From Lachnospiraceae bacterium (GTDB taxonomy: Bacteria > Bacillota > Clostridia > Lachnospirales > Lachnospiraceae): a stretch of DNA of 64,000 nucleotides. Below are positions 1 through 11,164 of this stretch, one piece after another. The stretch's first letter is position 1; every line of letters begins with the position of its first letter. Where the stretch lies: contig JAAWOU010000004.1 in the NCBI GenBank assembly GCA_022799755.1, forward strand, positions 1-64,000, given 5' to 3'. The translations under genes and the position numbers were made by a program. The notes beneath the pieces are model-generated. The model was given only the letters and a program-made list of their open reading frames with translations. It had not been told where the DNA came from and did not search any database.

Positions 1-73
1 GGAATTGGCAGACAGGCAAGACTAAGGATCTTGTGTCTGTATAGACGTGTGGGTTCAAGTCCCATCTTCCGCA
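1..73 (+). tRNA. tRNA-Leu (anticodon AAG), 5' end truncated by window edge
   Basis: GGAATTGGCAGACAGGCAAGACTAAGGATCTTG...GGGTTCAAGTCCCATCTTCCGCA: D-arm, anticodon stem CAAGA/TCTTG with loop CTAAGGA, long variable arm, GGTTCAAGTCC T-arm, acceptor 3' strand ending GCA. Confidence 0.88.
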
Positions 74-1336
<1,263 letters not shown>

Positions 1337-1450
1337 GGTTTTGTCTCCTTGTGTTGTGTGTTTGCGCTTCTGTCTCCAGTATACTTTATAATCTGCCACT
1401 GTACAAGTGAACTTTTTCTAAAGGAAATATAACTTCCCTGCGAAACACGC

Positions 1451-1487
1451 AAAAAATCCGGGCAAGTTTCCCTGCCCGGAATCCTTT
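1451..1487 (-). terminator. Intrinsic terminator downstream of htrA-like gene
   Basis: Stem CCGGGCA/TGCCCGG followed on the minus strand by TTTTTT. Confidence 0.75.
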
Positions 1488-1542
1488 TACGTCCTATATG
1501 GAGATCTGTCTGCGTCACTGTCCGGGAGTATGGGGGCAGTTC

Positions 1543-2874
1543 CTATTGCCCCTCCGGTTGGCTCCCCAGGGTGATCTCCAGATCCACATCCTCATACTCT
1601 CCGTCCACAAAACGCTTCACCGTCACAGACACTGTCTCGCCTGCCTTATAGTACTCCACCAGCTTTTTCAGCTCTGTGCGCGTGGAGATTTTCTGGCCGT
1701 CGAACTTCACGATGACGTCGCCGCGCTGGATGCCGCCTTTCTCCGCCGCGGATTCCGCTGCCACCTCATAGACATACACGCCTCCCGGAATGCCCAGCAT
1801 CTGGGTGATCTGATCCGTCACGTCCTGCATGGTGATGCCCATATAGCCCACCTCGCCGTCCGCCACCTTATCCGTCCTGGTCTGACGCTCCAAAAGGTCC
1901 GCGATGATAGGGCTGGCGGAGCTGATGGGAATGGCATAGCCCATGCCCTCTACCTGGGAAGCCGCTATCTTGTTGGAGTTGATACCGATGACCTCACCGT
2001 TGATATTTAACAGCGCGCCGCCGGAGTTGCCCGGGTTGATGGCCGCATTGGTCTGGATAAAGATCCCGGTGGAACCGTCGTCCATTGTCATCTCCCGGTC
2101 CAGAGCGCTGATGATACCATTGGTGACGGACTGTCCGTACCCTAACGCATTGCCGATTGCGATGACCGGCATACCCAGCTTCAGATTATCGCTGTCGCCC
2201 ATGGTGGCAATGGCGATGGCTCCCCTGGTCTCCTTGGATACGTTCTCCAGGGGCACCGCGATCACTGCCAGATCCATGTCCGCATCCGTGCCCTTGATAT
2301 AGGCCTGGGCCACGGAGCCGTCGATAAAAGTCACATCCAAACTGTCCATCCCCTGTACCACATGATTGTTGGACACGATCAAAAGCTCGTTCTCATTCTC
2401 GGCCACGATGATGCCGGAGCCGCTGGACGCTCCCTGCTGACTGTAGGTCTGGCCCCAGAAAGTGGTTCCGGTCTGGGTGTAGTTGTTCACGATGGATACC
2501 ATGGCCGGCATGACTTTCTCCACCACATCGGACACGTCCGAATTCACATAGGTGATATTGTTCACATTCTTCAGGAACGAATCCGCCGTAGTCTCCGGCA
2601 GCTTAGGCTGCTGTGGCTCGTCTGCCAAAACTTCCTCCCCGCCGTTTATCCGGTCGATTCCAAACTGTACCGCGTAGAATCCTGCCCCCGCAAACAGGCC
2701 GAAGAGCAGGCCCATGGTCATGCTCAGCAGAACCTTTCGAAGCGCTCCCTTTTTCTTCTTTTGGGCTTTATCCGGAACCATGACGAAGTCCGTCCTCTGA
2801 TTCCCATTGCCGTCTGTCTGATAAGTGGAATAACCGCCGTTGTCAGAATTGGAATAAATATCGTTTTCGTACAT
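1543..2874 (-). CDS. HtrA/DegP-like trypsin-like serine protease with PDZ domain, membrane-anchored
   Basis: Motifs SNNHVV, DADMDLAV, NPGNSGGALL; PDZ-like C-term; one N-terminal TM; AGGAGGTAATG upstream of MYENDIYS. Confidence 0.93.
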   Translation of the reverse strand: MYENDIYSNSDNGGYSTYQTDGNGNQRTDFVMVPDKAQKKKKGALRKVLLSMTMGLLFGLFAGAGFYAVQFGIDRINGGEEVLADEPQQPKLPETTADSFLKNVNNITYVNSDVSDVVEKVMPAMVSIVNNYTQTGTTFWGQTYSQQGASSGSGIIVAENENELLIVSNNHVVQGMDSLDVTFIDGSVAQAYIKGTDADMDLAVIAVPLENVSKETRGAIAIATMGDSDNLKLGMPVIAIGNALGYGQSVTNGIISALDREMTMDDGSTGIFIQTNAAINPGNSGGALLNINGEVIGINSNKIAASQVEGMGYAIPISSASPIIADLLERQTRTDKVADGEVGYMGITMQDVTDQITQMLGIPGGVYVYEVAAESAAEKGGIQRGDVIVKFDGQKISTRTELKKLVEYYKAGETVSVTVKRFVDGEYEDVDLEITLGSQPEGQ

Positions 2875-3073
2875 ATCATTACCTCCTCGCTTCCGGTTTC
2901 TCATCCGCCCCTCAGAGTCATTTCCCTCCGGGCAGATGTTTTTTATGCTTTGTTGCTTTGTCTTTATGTACTTCAGTATATAGGGCAATTGTGATAAAAA
3001 TGTGTTTTCTCCATGAAGCGATTGTGAAATATATCCGTAAGTCCGCGGACGGAAGCTGCAGCCCTCTGCAGCC

Positions 3074-4042
3074 TCATCCCTTTGCCCGGACAGGCGTGTC
3101 CCAATATTCTTTATTTGTAGTCAAAATATTGATCAGGCCCTCTGGCAGAGCTTTATAGTGCTTGCCCAGCAGATAGCCCGCGTATTTAAAGGCGCATTGC
3201 AGGCAGAATCCCGGGAAACGGTACAGCCGCTTTCTCGCTTTCAGGGAATTCCAGGTCTCTTTCACCAGACGCATTCCCTCAGACTCCGAGGCGGCCATCC
3301 CGAAGACCTCCGGATGGTCCGCCTGGGACACGCCCAGGTCAAAATTGCGGCGCAGCTGCTGCAGATTGGTGTAGTTGTGGGAGTGGATCACCTGCGCCCG
3401 GGCCTCATAGGCAATTTGGTAGCCGGCTTTCACTGCCTTTGCAGCGTAGAGCATGTCCTCATTAAAAATGGTATGCCGTTCAAACCCTCCCAGCTCGTCG
3501 TAAATATCTCTTCTGTAGGCAGCGCATACATTGGAGCAGAAGAAAGTCTTGATCCCTAATTCCCGCAGGTCCTCCATGCCTTTCACCCGGGAGTCCCCGG
3601 GATAGTTAAACTGCCTGGAAACTTTCTCCAGCTCCGAGGAGGCCGCGTCCGGGAGCTGTCTGGCATAGGCCGCCGCCGTTCTTCCTTTCAGGTTCTCCAC
3701 CAGATGCTCCACAAGGTATCTGTCCGACGGCAGGGCGTCCTGGGTCATCATCACGAATATCCCGGCGTCCGAATGCCCTGTGGCCTCGTGTCTCGTCCCT
3801 CCGTGGTCAAAATCCTGCTTCTCCAGATGATGCACCTCCGCGTTGGGATATCTCTTGGCAAATTCCGATTCTTTCATCAGCTCTGTAAAATTTTCTCTGC
3901 CCGTGTTCATGAGAATGATCTTGCGGACAGCCACGGACTGTTGGTTCAGTCTGTCCAGCAGGGTGAAAAGTTCCCCGCCCGGTTTATATATGGGAATTAT
4001 AACGTCTATCTTCAAGCGTCCGCTCCTTATCCTTTCCGGCAC
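3074..4042 (-). CDS. GT2-family glycosyltransferase (rhamnosyltransferase-like)
   Basis: KIDVIIPIYKPGGELFTLLDRLNQQ... GT-A fold start; FNEDMLYAAKAVKAGYQIAYE. Confidence 0.82.
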   Translation of the reverse strand: MPERIRSGRLKIDVIIPIYKPGGELFTLLDRLNQQSVAVRKIILMNTGRENFTELMKESEFAKRYPNAEVHHLEKQDFDHGGTRHEATGHSDAGIFVMMTQDALPSDRYLVEHLVENLKGRTAAAYARQLPDAASSELEKVSRQFNYPGDSRVKGMEDLRELGIKTFFCSNVCAAYRRDIYDELGGFERHTIFNEDMLYAAKAVKAGYQIAYEARAQVIHSHNYTNLQQLRRNFDLGVSQADHPEVFGMAASESEGMRLVKETWNSLKARKRLYRFPGFCLQCAFKYAGYLLGKHYKALPEGLINILTTNKEYWDTPVRAKG

Positions 4043-4086
4043 TCCGCCCGCAGCCCTCCATTGCTTTCGCCCGCCCGGCTCTATCC

Positions 4087-4115
4087 AAAAAAGGAGAGTT
4101 TAAAACTCTCCTTTT
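4087..4115 (-). terminator. Intrinsic terminator (possibly bidirectional)
   Basis: AAAAGGAGAGTTTTAAACTCTCCTTTTTT on the minus strand, just after the LCP gene stop. Confidence 0.75.
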
Positions 4116-4135
4116 CAGACATGCGTCAGGCTTTC

Positions 4136-5224
4136 TCATTCCATATGTCCGGACGTGTCGGATTCGATTCTCTGGCTGTATTCTTTCACGCTTTCCGAGA
4201 CCGTGTAGTCCATGTCTTCAAACAGGAACTGATGCAGCCATGTCACATTGGACTGCAGATCCGTGGGGATCACGCAGGCGCCCTTGGCACCCATTTTGGC
4301 GTTTCCGCGCATATCCGGCTGCGGGAATCCCTCCTCCTCCACAATCCTGTAGTTCATGATATTTTCCAGCAACTCCAGGATGTCCTTGGACTCCAGGTTG
4401 GTGTAGATATTGTCGATACAGTTGTTGAACACTTTGGTCAGCGTCACAAGGTCCTTTTTCTTTGCCTGCTCCTCAATGGCTTTGATGACCTCCCTCTGAC
4501 GGGCCGTGCGCTGGAAATCATCCCCGGCCGTCTGGCGGATACGGCAATAGGCAGTGGCCTGAATACCGTTGAGCAGCTGATAGCCGGTCTCTGTCACCGG
4601 GGTGTACGAACACTTCAGCACTTCCGCAATGTTTATCTGATAATTGTTTATATGCTTCAGCTCCTCGCTGTCTATGTCCACGTACACGCCGCCCAGCTCG
4701 TCAATCACTTCGCTCAGGCCCTTATAGCCTACCGCCACGAACTTCGTAATATCCATGTCCAGGTTCATGTTCAGCATCTTCACCGCCTGCTCCGCTCCCC
4801 CGTATGAGTAGGCCGCATTGCACTTCTGATACTCGTCCGTGCCGATGTTCAAGTAAGTGTCACGGTATACGCTGACCAGCTTGATGTCGCCGTTGTCCAG
4901 ATTGATACTGGCGATCATGGTGCTGTCGCTGCGGCTGCCCATGAACAACTGACTGTCTGTCTCCGCGTCCAGCCCGAACAGAGCGATGTTCATATAGCCG
5001 TGCATGACGCCGCCCTCCTCTTTCATCTCCTGTATATTTGAGGGTATCGCCAAATCCTCCTCGTTCAGGCTTGCCATCTTGGGCCCCTCGCTGGTCTTGT
5101 TCATCACCAGGTACAATACCGCCACCATCACCAGAATAATGATAATCTCAACCACAAAGAGGATCATCTTTCTCCTCCTCTTAGCGGCGCGCTGCCTTGC
5201 GCTCATTTTTCCTCCCGTAGCCAT
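4136..5224 (-). CDS. LytR-CpsA-Psr (LCP) family cell-wall polymer ligase
   Basis: N-terminal TM; NIALFGLDAE...GSRSDSTMIASIN...KLVSVYRDTYLNI; TGYQLLNGIQATAYCRIRQTAGDDFQRTARQREV. Confidence 0.93.
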   Translation of the reverse strand: MATGGKMSARQRAAKRRRKMILFVVEIIIILVMVAVLYLVMNKTSEGPKMASLNEEDLAIPSNIQEMKEEGGVMHGYMNIALFGLDAETDSQLFMGSRSDSTMIASINLDNGDIKLVSVYRDTYLNIGTDEYQKCNAAYSYGGAEQAVKMLNMNLDMDITKFVAVGYKGLSEVIDELGGVYVDIDSEELKHINNYQINIAEVLKCSYTPVTETGYQLLNGIQATAYCRIRQTAGDDFQRTARQREVIKAIEEQAKKKDLVTLTKVFNNCIDNIYTNLESKDILELLENIMNYRIVEEEGFPQPDMRGNAKMGAKGACVIPTDLQSNVTWLHQFLFEDMDYTVSESVKEYSQRIESDTSGHME

Positions 5225-5239
5225 AAAACCGTCTCCTTA

Positions 5240-6646
5240 TCAGTAAGCATTTTTATTGATAAATCCCGTAAAAAAGGTCATCAGGATTATTTTCAGATCA
5301 AACCATATGGTCCAGTTTTCAATGTAATAGATATCGTACTCAATCCGTTTCCGAATCGAGGTGTCGCCCCGCAGGCCGTTCACCTGCGCCCACCCCGTGA
5401 GTCCGGGCCTCACCTGGTGCTTTACCATGTACCTGGGAATCTCTTCCTTAAACTTGTCCACAAAGTGCGGACGCTCCGGCCTGGGTCCCACCAGGCTCAT
5501 GTTCCCCTGGAGGATATTGAACAGCTGGGGCAGCTCGTCTAAGCTGGTGCGCCGCAGAAACTTTCCCACCGCCGTGACCCTGGGGTCATTGCGCACGGTC
5601 CACGCCTTTTTCTCCTCCCCGGGGGCTTGCCGCTCCATTGTGCGGAACTTGTACATATAAAAGGGCTTATTGTGGAGTCCCACTCTCTCCTGCCTAAAGA
5701 TCACGGGCCCCGGGCTGGTAAGCTTTATCAGGATCACCGCCGCCAGCATGACGGGCGACGTGAGTAGAATGCCAAGGAGGGAACCTGTCACGTCCATGAT
5801 CCGCTTTATGATGATATTGCCCATATTTGTCAGCGGCACATACCGGATATTCACCACCGGCAGCCCCATCAGATCCTCCGTGTAGGGCTTGCTGGGGATT
5901 AAGCTGTTGTAGTCCGGAATGAATTTCGTGTGCACGCCGTACTTCTCGCAGACAGCCACGATGCTCTCCAGATGCTCGTAATCCTTTAACGGCAGGGAGA
6001 TGGCAATCTCGTCCAGCTTGTTCTCAGGCAATATGACGTCCAGATTTCCCAGTCGGCCCAGCACCTTGACCCCTTTGTACAGGGTCCCGGCCGGAATGTG
6101 ATTGTCCAGGATCCCGCAGGCCACATAGCCCCACTGGGGATTGTCGAAAAGCCTGTCGATGTACTCCTCCGCCGCCCGGGAATACCCCACCAGCAGGATA
6201 TGCTTCAGATTGTATCCTTTCCTGCGGATGGTCCGGAGCCCCCGGCGCAGAACCAGACGGAAGCAGGAGGTAATCCCCACATTAAAAATATAGAAGAAGC
6301 CGATCACCGAACGGGAGAAATTGATCTCACGGATAATCATGTACAGGACGATGATAAGAGCCATGATCCCTACCGTGTTCGCCTTGATGATTCCATAGAT
6401 CTCAAAGCGCCGCCGCACTGTCCGCTTGGGCGCATACACGCCACAGAAGTAATAAATAAGCGCATAAAACGGCAATACAAAAGGCAGAAGTCTCATGTAT
6501 TCCCTCAGAGGAAGCACACCGATTCCCGGCCCGTCGTTCAGAACATAAAATTTGAAAGTATAGGCCAACACAAAAGACGCCGTAGTAATACCGACATCTA
6601 TAATCACCATCAACCGGTTGAATACTTTCTGATTATCCTTTATCAT
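5240..6646 (-). CDS. Polyprenyl glycosylphosphotransferase (undecaprenyl-phosphate sugar-1-P transferase, WbaP/CpsE-like)
   Basis: Multi-TM N-term; C-term KRIMDVTGSLLGILLTSPVM...GPVIFRQERVG...YKFRTM...RRTSLDELPQLFNILQGNMSLVGPRPERP. Confidence 0.95.
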   Translation of the reverse strand: MIKDNQKVFNRLMVIIDVGITTASFVLAYTFKFYVLNDGPGIGVLPLREYMRLLPFVLPFYALIYYFCGVYAPKRTVRRRFEIYGIIKANTVGIMALIIVLYMIIREINFSRSVIGFFYIFNVGITSCFRLVLRRGLRTIRRKGYNLKHILLVGYSRAAEEYIDRLFDNPQWGYVACGILDNHIPAGTLYKGVKVLGRLGNLDVILPENKLDEIAISLPLKDYEHLESIVAVCEKYGVHTKFIPDYNSLIPSKPYTEDLMGLPVVNIRYVPLTNMGNIIIKRIMDVTGSLLGILLTSPVMLAAVILIKLTSPGPVIFRQERVGLHNKPFYMYKFRTMERQAPGEEKKAWTVRNDPRVTAVGKFLRRTSLDELPQLFNILQGNMSLVGPRPERPHFVDKFKEEIPRYMVKHQVRPGLTGWAQVNGLRGDTSIRKRIEYDIYYIENWTIWFDLKIILMTFFTGFINKNAY

Positions 6647-6717
6647 AAGCACCACCTGATGTATACCATACACCTTTATTATAAAAAGAACAACTTATGA
6701 TTTTATGAAGCTGTTTC

Positions 6718-7695
6718 TTAAGTTTTCTTAAGAAACCTTAAGATATTCGCATACAGCTGTCCCTGAATCGCCAGGTAATTGCGAAGATGCCTCCAGCGAA
6801 AAGGAACTTTCTTCTCCCTGCCCTCTCCGGAAAGCGCTTTTTTGATTCCTTTCCGGATTCCTTTTAGATACAGTATCCCCATTCTTTTCCGAGCGAAAAA
6901 TAAAAATTTTACCAAAAATCCAAAGACCAGAAACGGCAGGTTCCAAAGTCCCTGCACCAGGGGCATGTTCTTCGCAATCACATATACGCTGTTGCATGCC
7001 GCCAGCTCTGTCTTCCACTCGTTGTACCGAGAGCCGCTGGAAGCGCTGCCGTAGTGGATCACCTCCGCTTTCGGCTCGTAGAAGCTGCGGTACCCGTGAA
7101 TCCGGGCCCGGTACCCGATATCCAGATCCTCCAGATAGGCAAAATGCGCCTCGTCGAACAGGCCGATCTTCCCAAATACGCTCTTTCTGTAGATGGCAGC
7201 GCCCCCGCAGGCAGAGAAGATCTCCGCGGGGCTGTCGTAACAGGCAGCGGGCCGCCCCTTTCCCCGGGCATAGGCCCAGCCCAGCGCGCAGTATCTGTCC
7301 CCCGCGTCGTCGAGAAGCTCCGGTGTGTCCCACATGCGCATGCTGGCGCTGACGGAAAAAGCCTCTTTCCTGGCGTCCAGCGCATCGCACAGCGCCCCTA
7401 CAAAATGGGGATGGACTTTCGTGTCATTGTTGAGCAGGATCACATAAGGGGTCTTCGCCGCCCGGATTCCCACATTTACCGCATGGCAGAAGCCGGTGTT
7501 GACGGGCAGGGCAATCAGGGATACCCCGGGAAAGGCGTCTTCTATCAGCTGTCTGCTCCCATCCGTGGAGCCATTGTCTACTACAATTACACAATACTCA
7601 TAGGGAGGAATGTCCTGTGCAAGAAGCGATTCCAGACATTCTCTTATGAATTTCATGCCATTGTAATTCGGGATGACCACTGTAGCTTTCCCCAT
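6718..7695 (-). CDS. GT2-family glycosyltransferase
   Basis: TVVIPNYNGMKFIRECLESLLAQ...VDNGSTDGS...LLNNDTKVHP...AYLEDLDIGYRARIHGY. Confidence 0.9.
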   Translation of the reverse strand: MGKATVVIPNYNGMKFIRECLESLLAQDIPPYEYCVIVVDNGSTDGSRQLIEDAFPGVSLIALPVNTGFCHAVNVGIRAAKTPYVILLNNDTKVHPHFVGALCDALDARKEAFSVSASMRMWDTPELLDDAGDRYCALGWAYARGKGRPAACYDSPAEIFSACGGAAIYRKSVFGKIGLFDEAHFAYLEDLDIGYRARIHGYRSFYEPKAEVIHYGSASSGSRYNEWKTELAACNSVYVIAKNMPLVQGLWNLPFLVFGFLVKFLFFARKRMGILYLKGIRKGIKKALSGEGREKKVPFRWRHLRNYLAIQGQLYANILRFLKKT

Positions 7696-7819
7696 GTTTT
7701 CTCCTTTCGCTCCTGCCCCTTATTCTATTCGGCCGGTACTTTTCAGATGCAAAATGCGGCGTAGAGAGGGACATTCTAAATTTAACCTGTTGTGCCACTT
7801 ATAGTTAAAAATTGAGCTT

Positions 7820-9445
7820 TTAAATACTCACTAACCGGAAATCCGAGCCTATAGATTCGCTGTGCGATACCAGTATTACAGGCCTTTTTTCCTTTTTGAG
7901 CCTTGAAACAAGCACCTGCATGCCTTCTGCGTCCAAATGGTTCAGCGGCTCGTCCAGGGCAAGGACGGGCGAGGGATCGAGAAACGCTCTGACTAACATA
8001 ATCTTCTTCTTCTCTCCGGGCGAAAGGTTCCCTCCCGATTCCGAGATTTGGTAGTCCAAGGGCTTTTCAAATCCCATTTCTTTCAGCATATTTTCCGCTT
8101 CGCCCAGCCTTTCGTCAGACACAAACAGGTTTTCTGCCACCGTCGCCGAAAATATGCCGCCGTCCTGCTCCTGCAGCGCAACCGCCCTGCGAAGCGCGCC
8201 GGAGGTTAAGGTGCTCCCGTTTTCATCGGTGACACTGCCGTCATCCGGGGAATAAACTCCCGAAATCAGCGACAGAAAAGTGGATTTTCCCGCGCCGTTG
8301 GACCCGGCAATCCGCACTCTGTCCGAAAGCGGAACGACAATGCTTTTACCGTCAAAAACCTTTGGCAGGTCCTCCGCATACGCAAAGCTGACGTTTTGAA
8401 GCCTGAGTTCTTTCGGCAGATCCGCCATGCCCTCAGGCCCGCAGGCTGAATCCTCCGGTTCATTTCCAGAATAGAAGATTTCAAGCCGTCCCCGCACCAC
8501 GATTTCCTCGTGATGGTTTAAGATCAGGGACTCAAAATACCTGTAAAATTTGGTGATGGTAGGCATGATAAGATATCCCGCCAAAAGCGTGCCCACACCC
8601 ATGTTCCCACCGGCAATCAGAAGCGCGCCCGCCGCGATAACCCCCAAAGGGACGCCGTATGTGCAAAGGTATTCAAACATGGCGTCCATTGCGTTCATTT
8701 TGTCCTGGGCGTTTCCGGTCTTCTCGGAGTAGCGGGCGTATTCGCCATGCGCACGGGATATGTATCTGCCGCCGATCTGAAAACCGTTTAAGAAATCACG
8801 GGCGCTGAACATGCCGTACTCCAGCTTTTCACGCTTTTCCTCGTAGTCAAGCCTGGCGTCCTTTAGCCTGGCCTTTGCCTTGCCGTTAAGAGCCGCACGG
8901 ATAAGCGGTATTGCCGCAAGCGTCAGTATGACGGCAACGAACAGCGGGTTGAAGCTGTCGGTTATGAGCATGGTGACAAGCACCACCAGATATACGGCCA
9001 TCGTAAGCGGCCTTGTCCACTTCTGCATCAGTAAAAAGTAGTAGTCGGTAGTGTCTGTGTCTATCCGCTGGACCACCACCGCAGTCTCCATTGACTTCGC
9101 ATTTTTCATCGGCAGACGGAGGTATTTCGAGAACATAAAATTGCCGTAGCCGAAGCCAAGGCGGGTCAAAAGGAAGTTTTCCCACATCCGCACAGCCGGC
9201 TGCGCCAGCACATCCGCCAAAAACGCCACAATGAATACCGCCAGTCTGCCTTTTATTCTCTGCATGTCCAGATTCAAAAGAGCGTCCGCCATGCCGCCGA
9301 TCATCCACGAGGTTATTACCGGCAGCGTGAGCTCCAGCATTTCGCGGAAAAAGTGGAGCGCGAAGCAGGGAAACATCCTGCGGACGCAGTCGCGCTCTAT
9401 CTGTTTTGCTGTATTTTTATTCATGATGATAGCCCTTTCTTTCAT
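7820..9445 (-). CDS. ABC transporter half-molecule, TMD-NBD fusion (partner 2)
   Basis: TMD then Walker A GSNGAGKST, signature-like LSPGEKKK, Walker B VLALDEPLNHLD; ATGA overlap with upstream ABC gene. Confidence 0.87.
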   Translation of the reverse strand: MKERAIIMNKNTAKQIERDCVRRMFPCFALHFFREMLELTLPVITSWMIGGMADALLNLDMQRIKGRLAVFIVAFLADVLAQPAVRMWENFLLTRLGFGYGNFMFSKYLRLPMKNAKSMETAVVVQRIDTDTTDYYFLLMQKWTRPLTMAVYLVVLVTMLITDSFNPLFVAVILTLAAIPLIRAALNGKAKARLKDARLDYEEKREKLEYGMFSARDFLNGFQIGGRYISRAHGEYARYSEKTGNAQDKMNAMDAMFEYLCTYGVPLGVIAAGALLIAGGNMGVGTLLAGYLIMPTITKFYRYFESLILNHHEEIVVRGRLEIFYSGNEPEDSACGPEGMADLPKELRLQNVSFAYAEDLPKVFDGKSIVVPLSDRVRIAGSNGAGKSTFLSLISGVYSPDDGSVTDENGSTLTSGALRRAVALQEQDGGIFSATVAENLFVSDERLGEAENMLKEMGFEKPLDYQISESGGNLSPGEKKKIMLVRAFLDPSPVLALDEPLNHLDAEGMQVLVSRLKKEKRPVILVSHSESIGSDFRLVSI

Positions 9446-10935
9446 CCAAGCATAAGCATTTTATCCCACTTTACAGGCATGTCTTTCTGGTGGGATACCG
9501 CCAGAACCGCACCCTTATAAGCGCTTACCAGCTTATAGAGATAATCAAGTGCCGCACTGTCCAAATGGTTTGCTGGTTCGTCCAAAATAAGCAGTTCGGC
9601 GGGCCTTGCAAACGCCGAGGCAAGGTAAAATTTCTTTCTCTGACCCATGGACCACTCCGAAAGCGGCTTTTCAAGGATTTCCCCGGCAATGTCAAAACCG
9701 GCAAGATGTCTGCGCGCAGCCTTGCCGTCAACAGCGCTTTCCTTTTCGAGATCCTCCAGAAGTTCAGCGCCGGAAAGGGTCAGGTCGGCCTCCTCCTGCA
9801 GGGCAAACGCCGTATTACCGGAATCTAACCGGATATGGCCCTTATCGGCAGACTCAAAGCCCAAGGCGATTTTTAAAAGGGTGCTCTTTCCGCTTCCGTT
9901 CTGGCCGCAGACCAGCACACGCTCGCCGCCGCGCACCGTCAGAGAGATATCTTTTAAGACATTCTTGTCGCCGTAAGTTTTGCAAATGCCTGAAAGCGCA
10001 AGCAGCGCGCCGTCAGTCTTTTCGGGCTTGGCAGTATCTGCCTCTGCAAGCTTACTTTTGGCAACGGTGTATTCAAACCGTTTCTGCATAGCCGACAGGA
10101 TATTGTTGACCGAGCCGAAAAGATACCCACTCAGCACGATAAGCACCGGGGTGTCAGTGACTTTCAGCCCGCCATAGAGGACAAAAAGGCCCATTAACAC
10201 ATAGCTTCCGTAGCGCAGGAGGCCGTCCACAAGATGGAACACCACCGTTTCAACCGTTCCGGCCTGCTCTGCGCGGATGCCCGCGCGCACCATTCCGTCG
10301 GAGATGCCCTCCAGTTTCCGAATGAACCAGTTTTCCCGCCGGTAGGATTTCAGGGTGGAAAGACCGTTGCAGCCCTGAATCAGCCAGCCGTCATAAATCT
10401 CCTCAGCATCATCGGTCTGATCGTAGATGTCCTTTGCCCATTTTTCATAGACCACCGACGGCAGAAGCTGAATCAGGCTTAGCCCGAACAAAATAAGCCC
10501 CAGCCACAGATGGGACAAACATAGAAGCACCGCCGAGCCAAGCATGATCAGAGCTCCCTCAACCGCCGAGGGAATGGCAGTCTGATAGTATTCGGCGACG
10601 GTATCGGCATCGTTGGACAGCCTTACGTCAAGTTCGCCGATGCTTTCAATGCTGATTCTGCGCCCGATAATATCTGCATAAAGCTTCTCGCGGAAACTCT
10701 GGCGGTCGGCCCGCATAATGGCTCCAAGCTTTCTGCGCAGCACGAAAATGGCCGGCAGTCCGACCAAAAGCAACACCGCAAGTATCCCTGCGGTTTTGAG
10801 AGCGGCTTCCCCGTTTGACTCCATAGCAAAGTCCAGCAGGGACGAAACCAGCCAGCCGCAGGTCAATGTAAAGACAAACAGGAATATGTGATACAGCGTT
10901 CCCGCTATGCCTGATTTCTTGAATGCTTTCATCAT
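9442..10935 (-). CDS. ABC transporter half-molecule, TMD-NBD fusion (partner 1)
   Basis: TMD then Walker A GQNGSGKST, signature-like WSMGQRKK, Walker B LLILDEPANHLD; GGAGG upstream of MMKAFKKSG. Confidence 0.87.
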   Translation of the reverse strand: MMKAFKKSGIAGTLYHIFLFVFTLTCGWLVSSLLDFAMESNGEAALKTAGILAVLLLVGLPAIFVLRRKLGAIMRADRQSFREKLYADIIGRRISIESIGELDVRLSNDADTVAEYYQTAIPSAVEGALIMLGSAVLLCLSHLWLGLILFGLSLIQLLPSVVYEKWAKDIYDQTDDAEEIYDGWLIQGCNGLSTLKSYRRENWFIRKLEGISDGMVRAGIRAEQAGTVETVVFHLVDGLLRYGSYVLMGLFVLYGGLKVTDTPVLIVLSGYLFGSVNNILSAMQKRFEYTVAKSKLAEADTAKPEKTDGALLALSGICKTYGDKNVLKDISLTVRGGERVLVCGQNGSGKSTLLKIALGFESADKGHIRLDSGNTAFALQEEADLTLSGAELLEDLEKESAVDGKAARRHLAGFDIAGEILEKPLSEWSMGQRKKFYLASAFARPAELLILDEPANHLDSAALDYLYKLVSAYKGAVLAVSHQKDMPVKWDKMLMLG

Positions 10936-11003
10936 GTATGATCCTCCAAAATCTATACTGATATATCCCAAAATATCCTACAAAAATATGAATTACTTCA
11001 TCA

Positions 11004-11034
11004 AATCAGCCACTCTGTTTCAGAGTGGCTGATT
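11004..11034 (-). promoter_or_regulatory. Perfect 14-bp stem, 3-nt loop hairpin between peptide ORF and ABC pair (attenuator/terminator candidate)
   Basis: AATCAGCCACTCTG-TTT-CAGAGTGGCTGATT; lacks a clear U-tract immediately after it on the minus strand. Confidence 0.7.
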
Positions 11035-11047
11035 CGTCACTTTGTTA

Positions 11048-11164
11048 CTATAGGTGCGTAAAATGGGTATGCTTATTACCACATCTGTTCTCACCGCATG
11101 AATTTATAATTATAACACTATTGCGGTTTGAAAGCATTTTTACAAAAGCATCTCTGTTTTTCAT
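11048..11164 (-). CDS. Small Cys/His-containing peptide (38 aa); precursor peptide or regulatory leader peptide
   Basis: TGAAAGGAGGCTGCTTATG RBS/start; product MKNRDAFVKMLSNRNSVIIINSCGENRCGNKHTHFTHL. Confidence 0.65.
   Translation of the reverse strand: MKNRDAFVKMLSNRNSVIIINSCGENRCGNKHTHFTHL

Noticed and set aside
1-73. Integrated prophage or ICE at tRNA-Leu
   Set aside because: No integrase, recombinase or phage structural genes are visible downstream; only the junction itself is suspicious.
7820-10935. ABC-F ribosome protection proteins
   Set aside because: Each protein has an N-terminal transmembrane domain and a single NBD, unlike soluble tandem-NBD ABC-F proteins.
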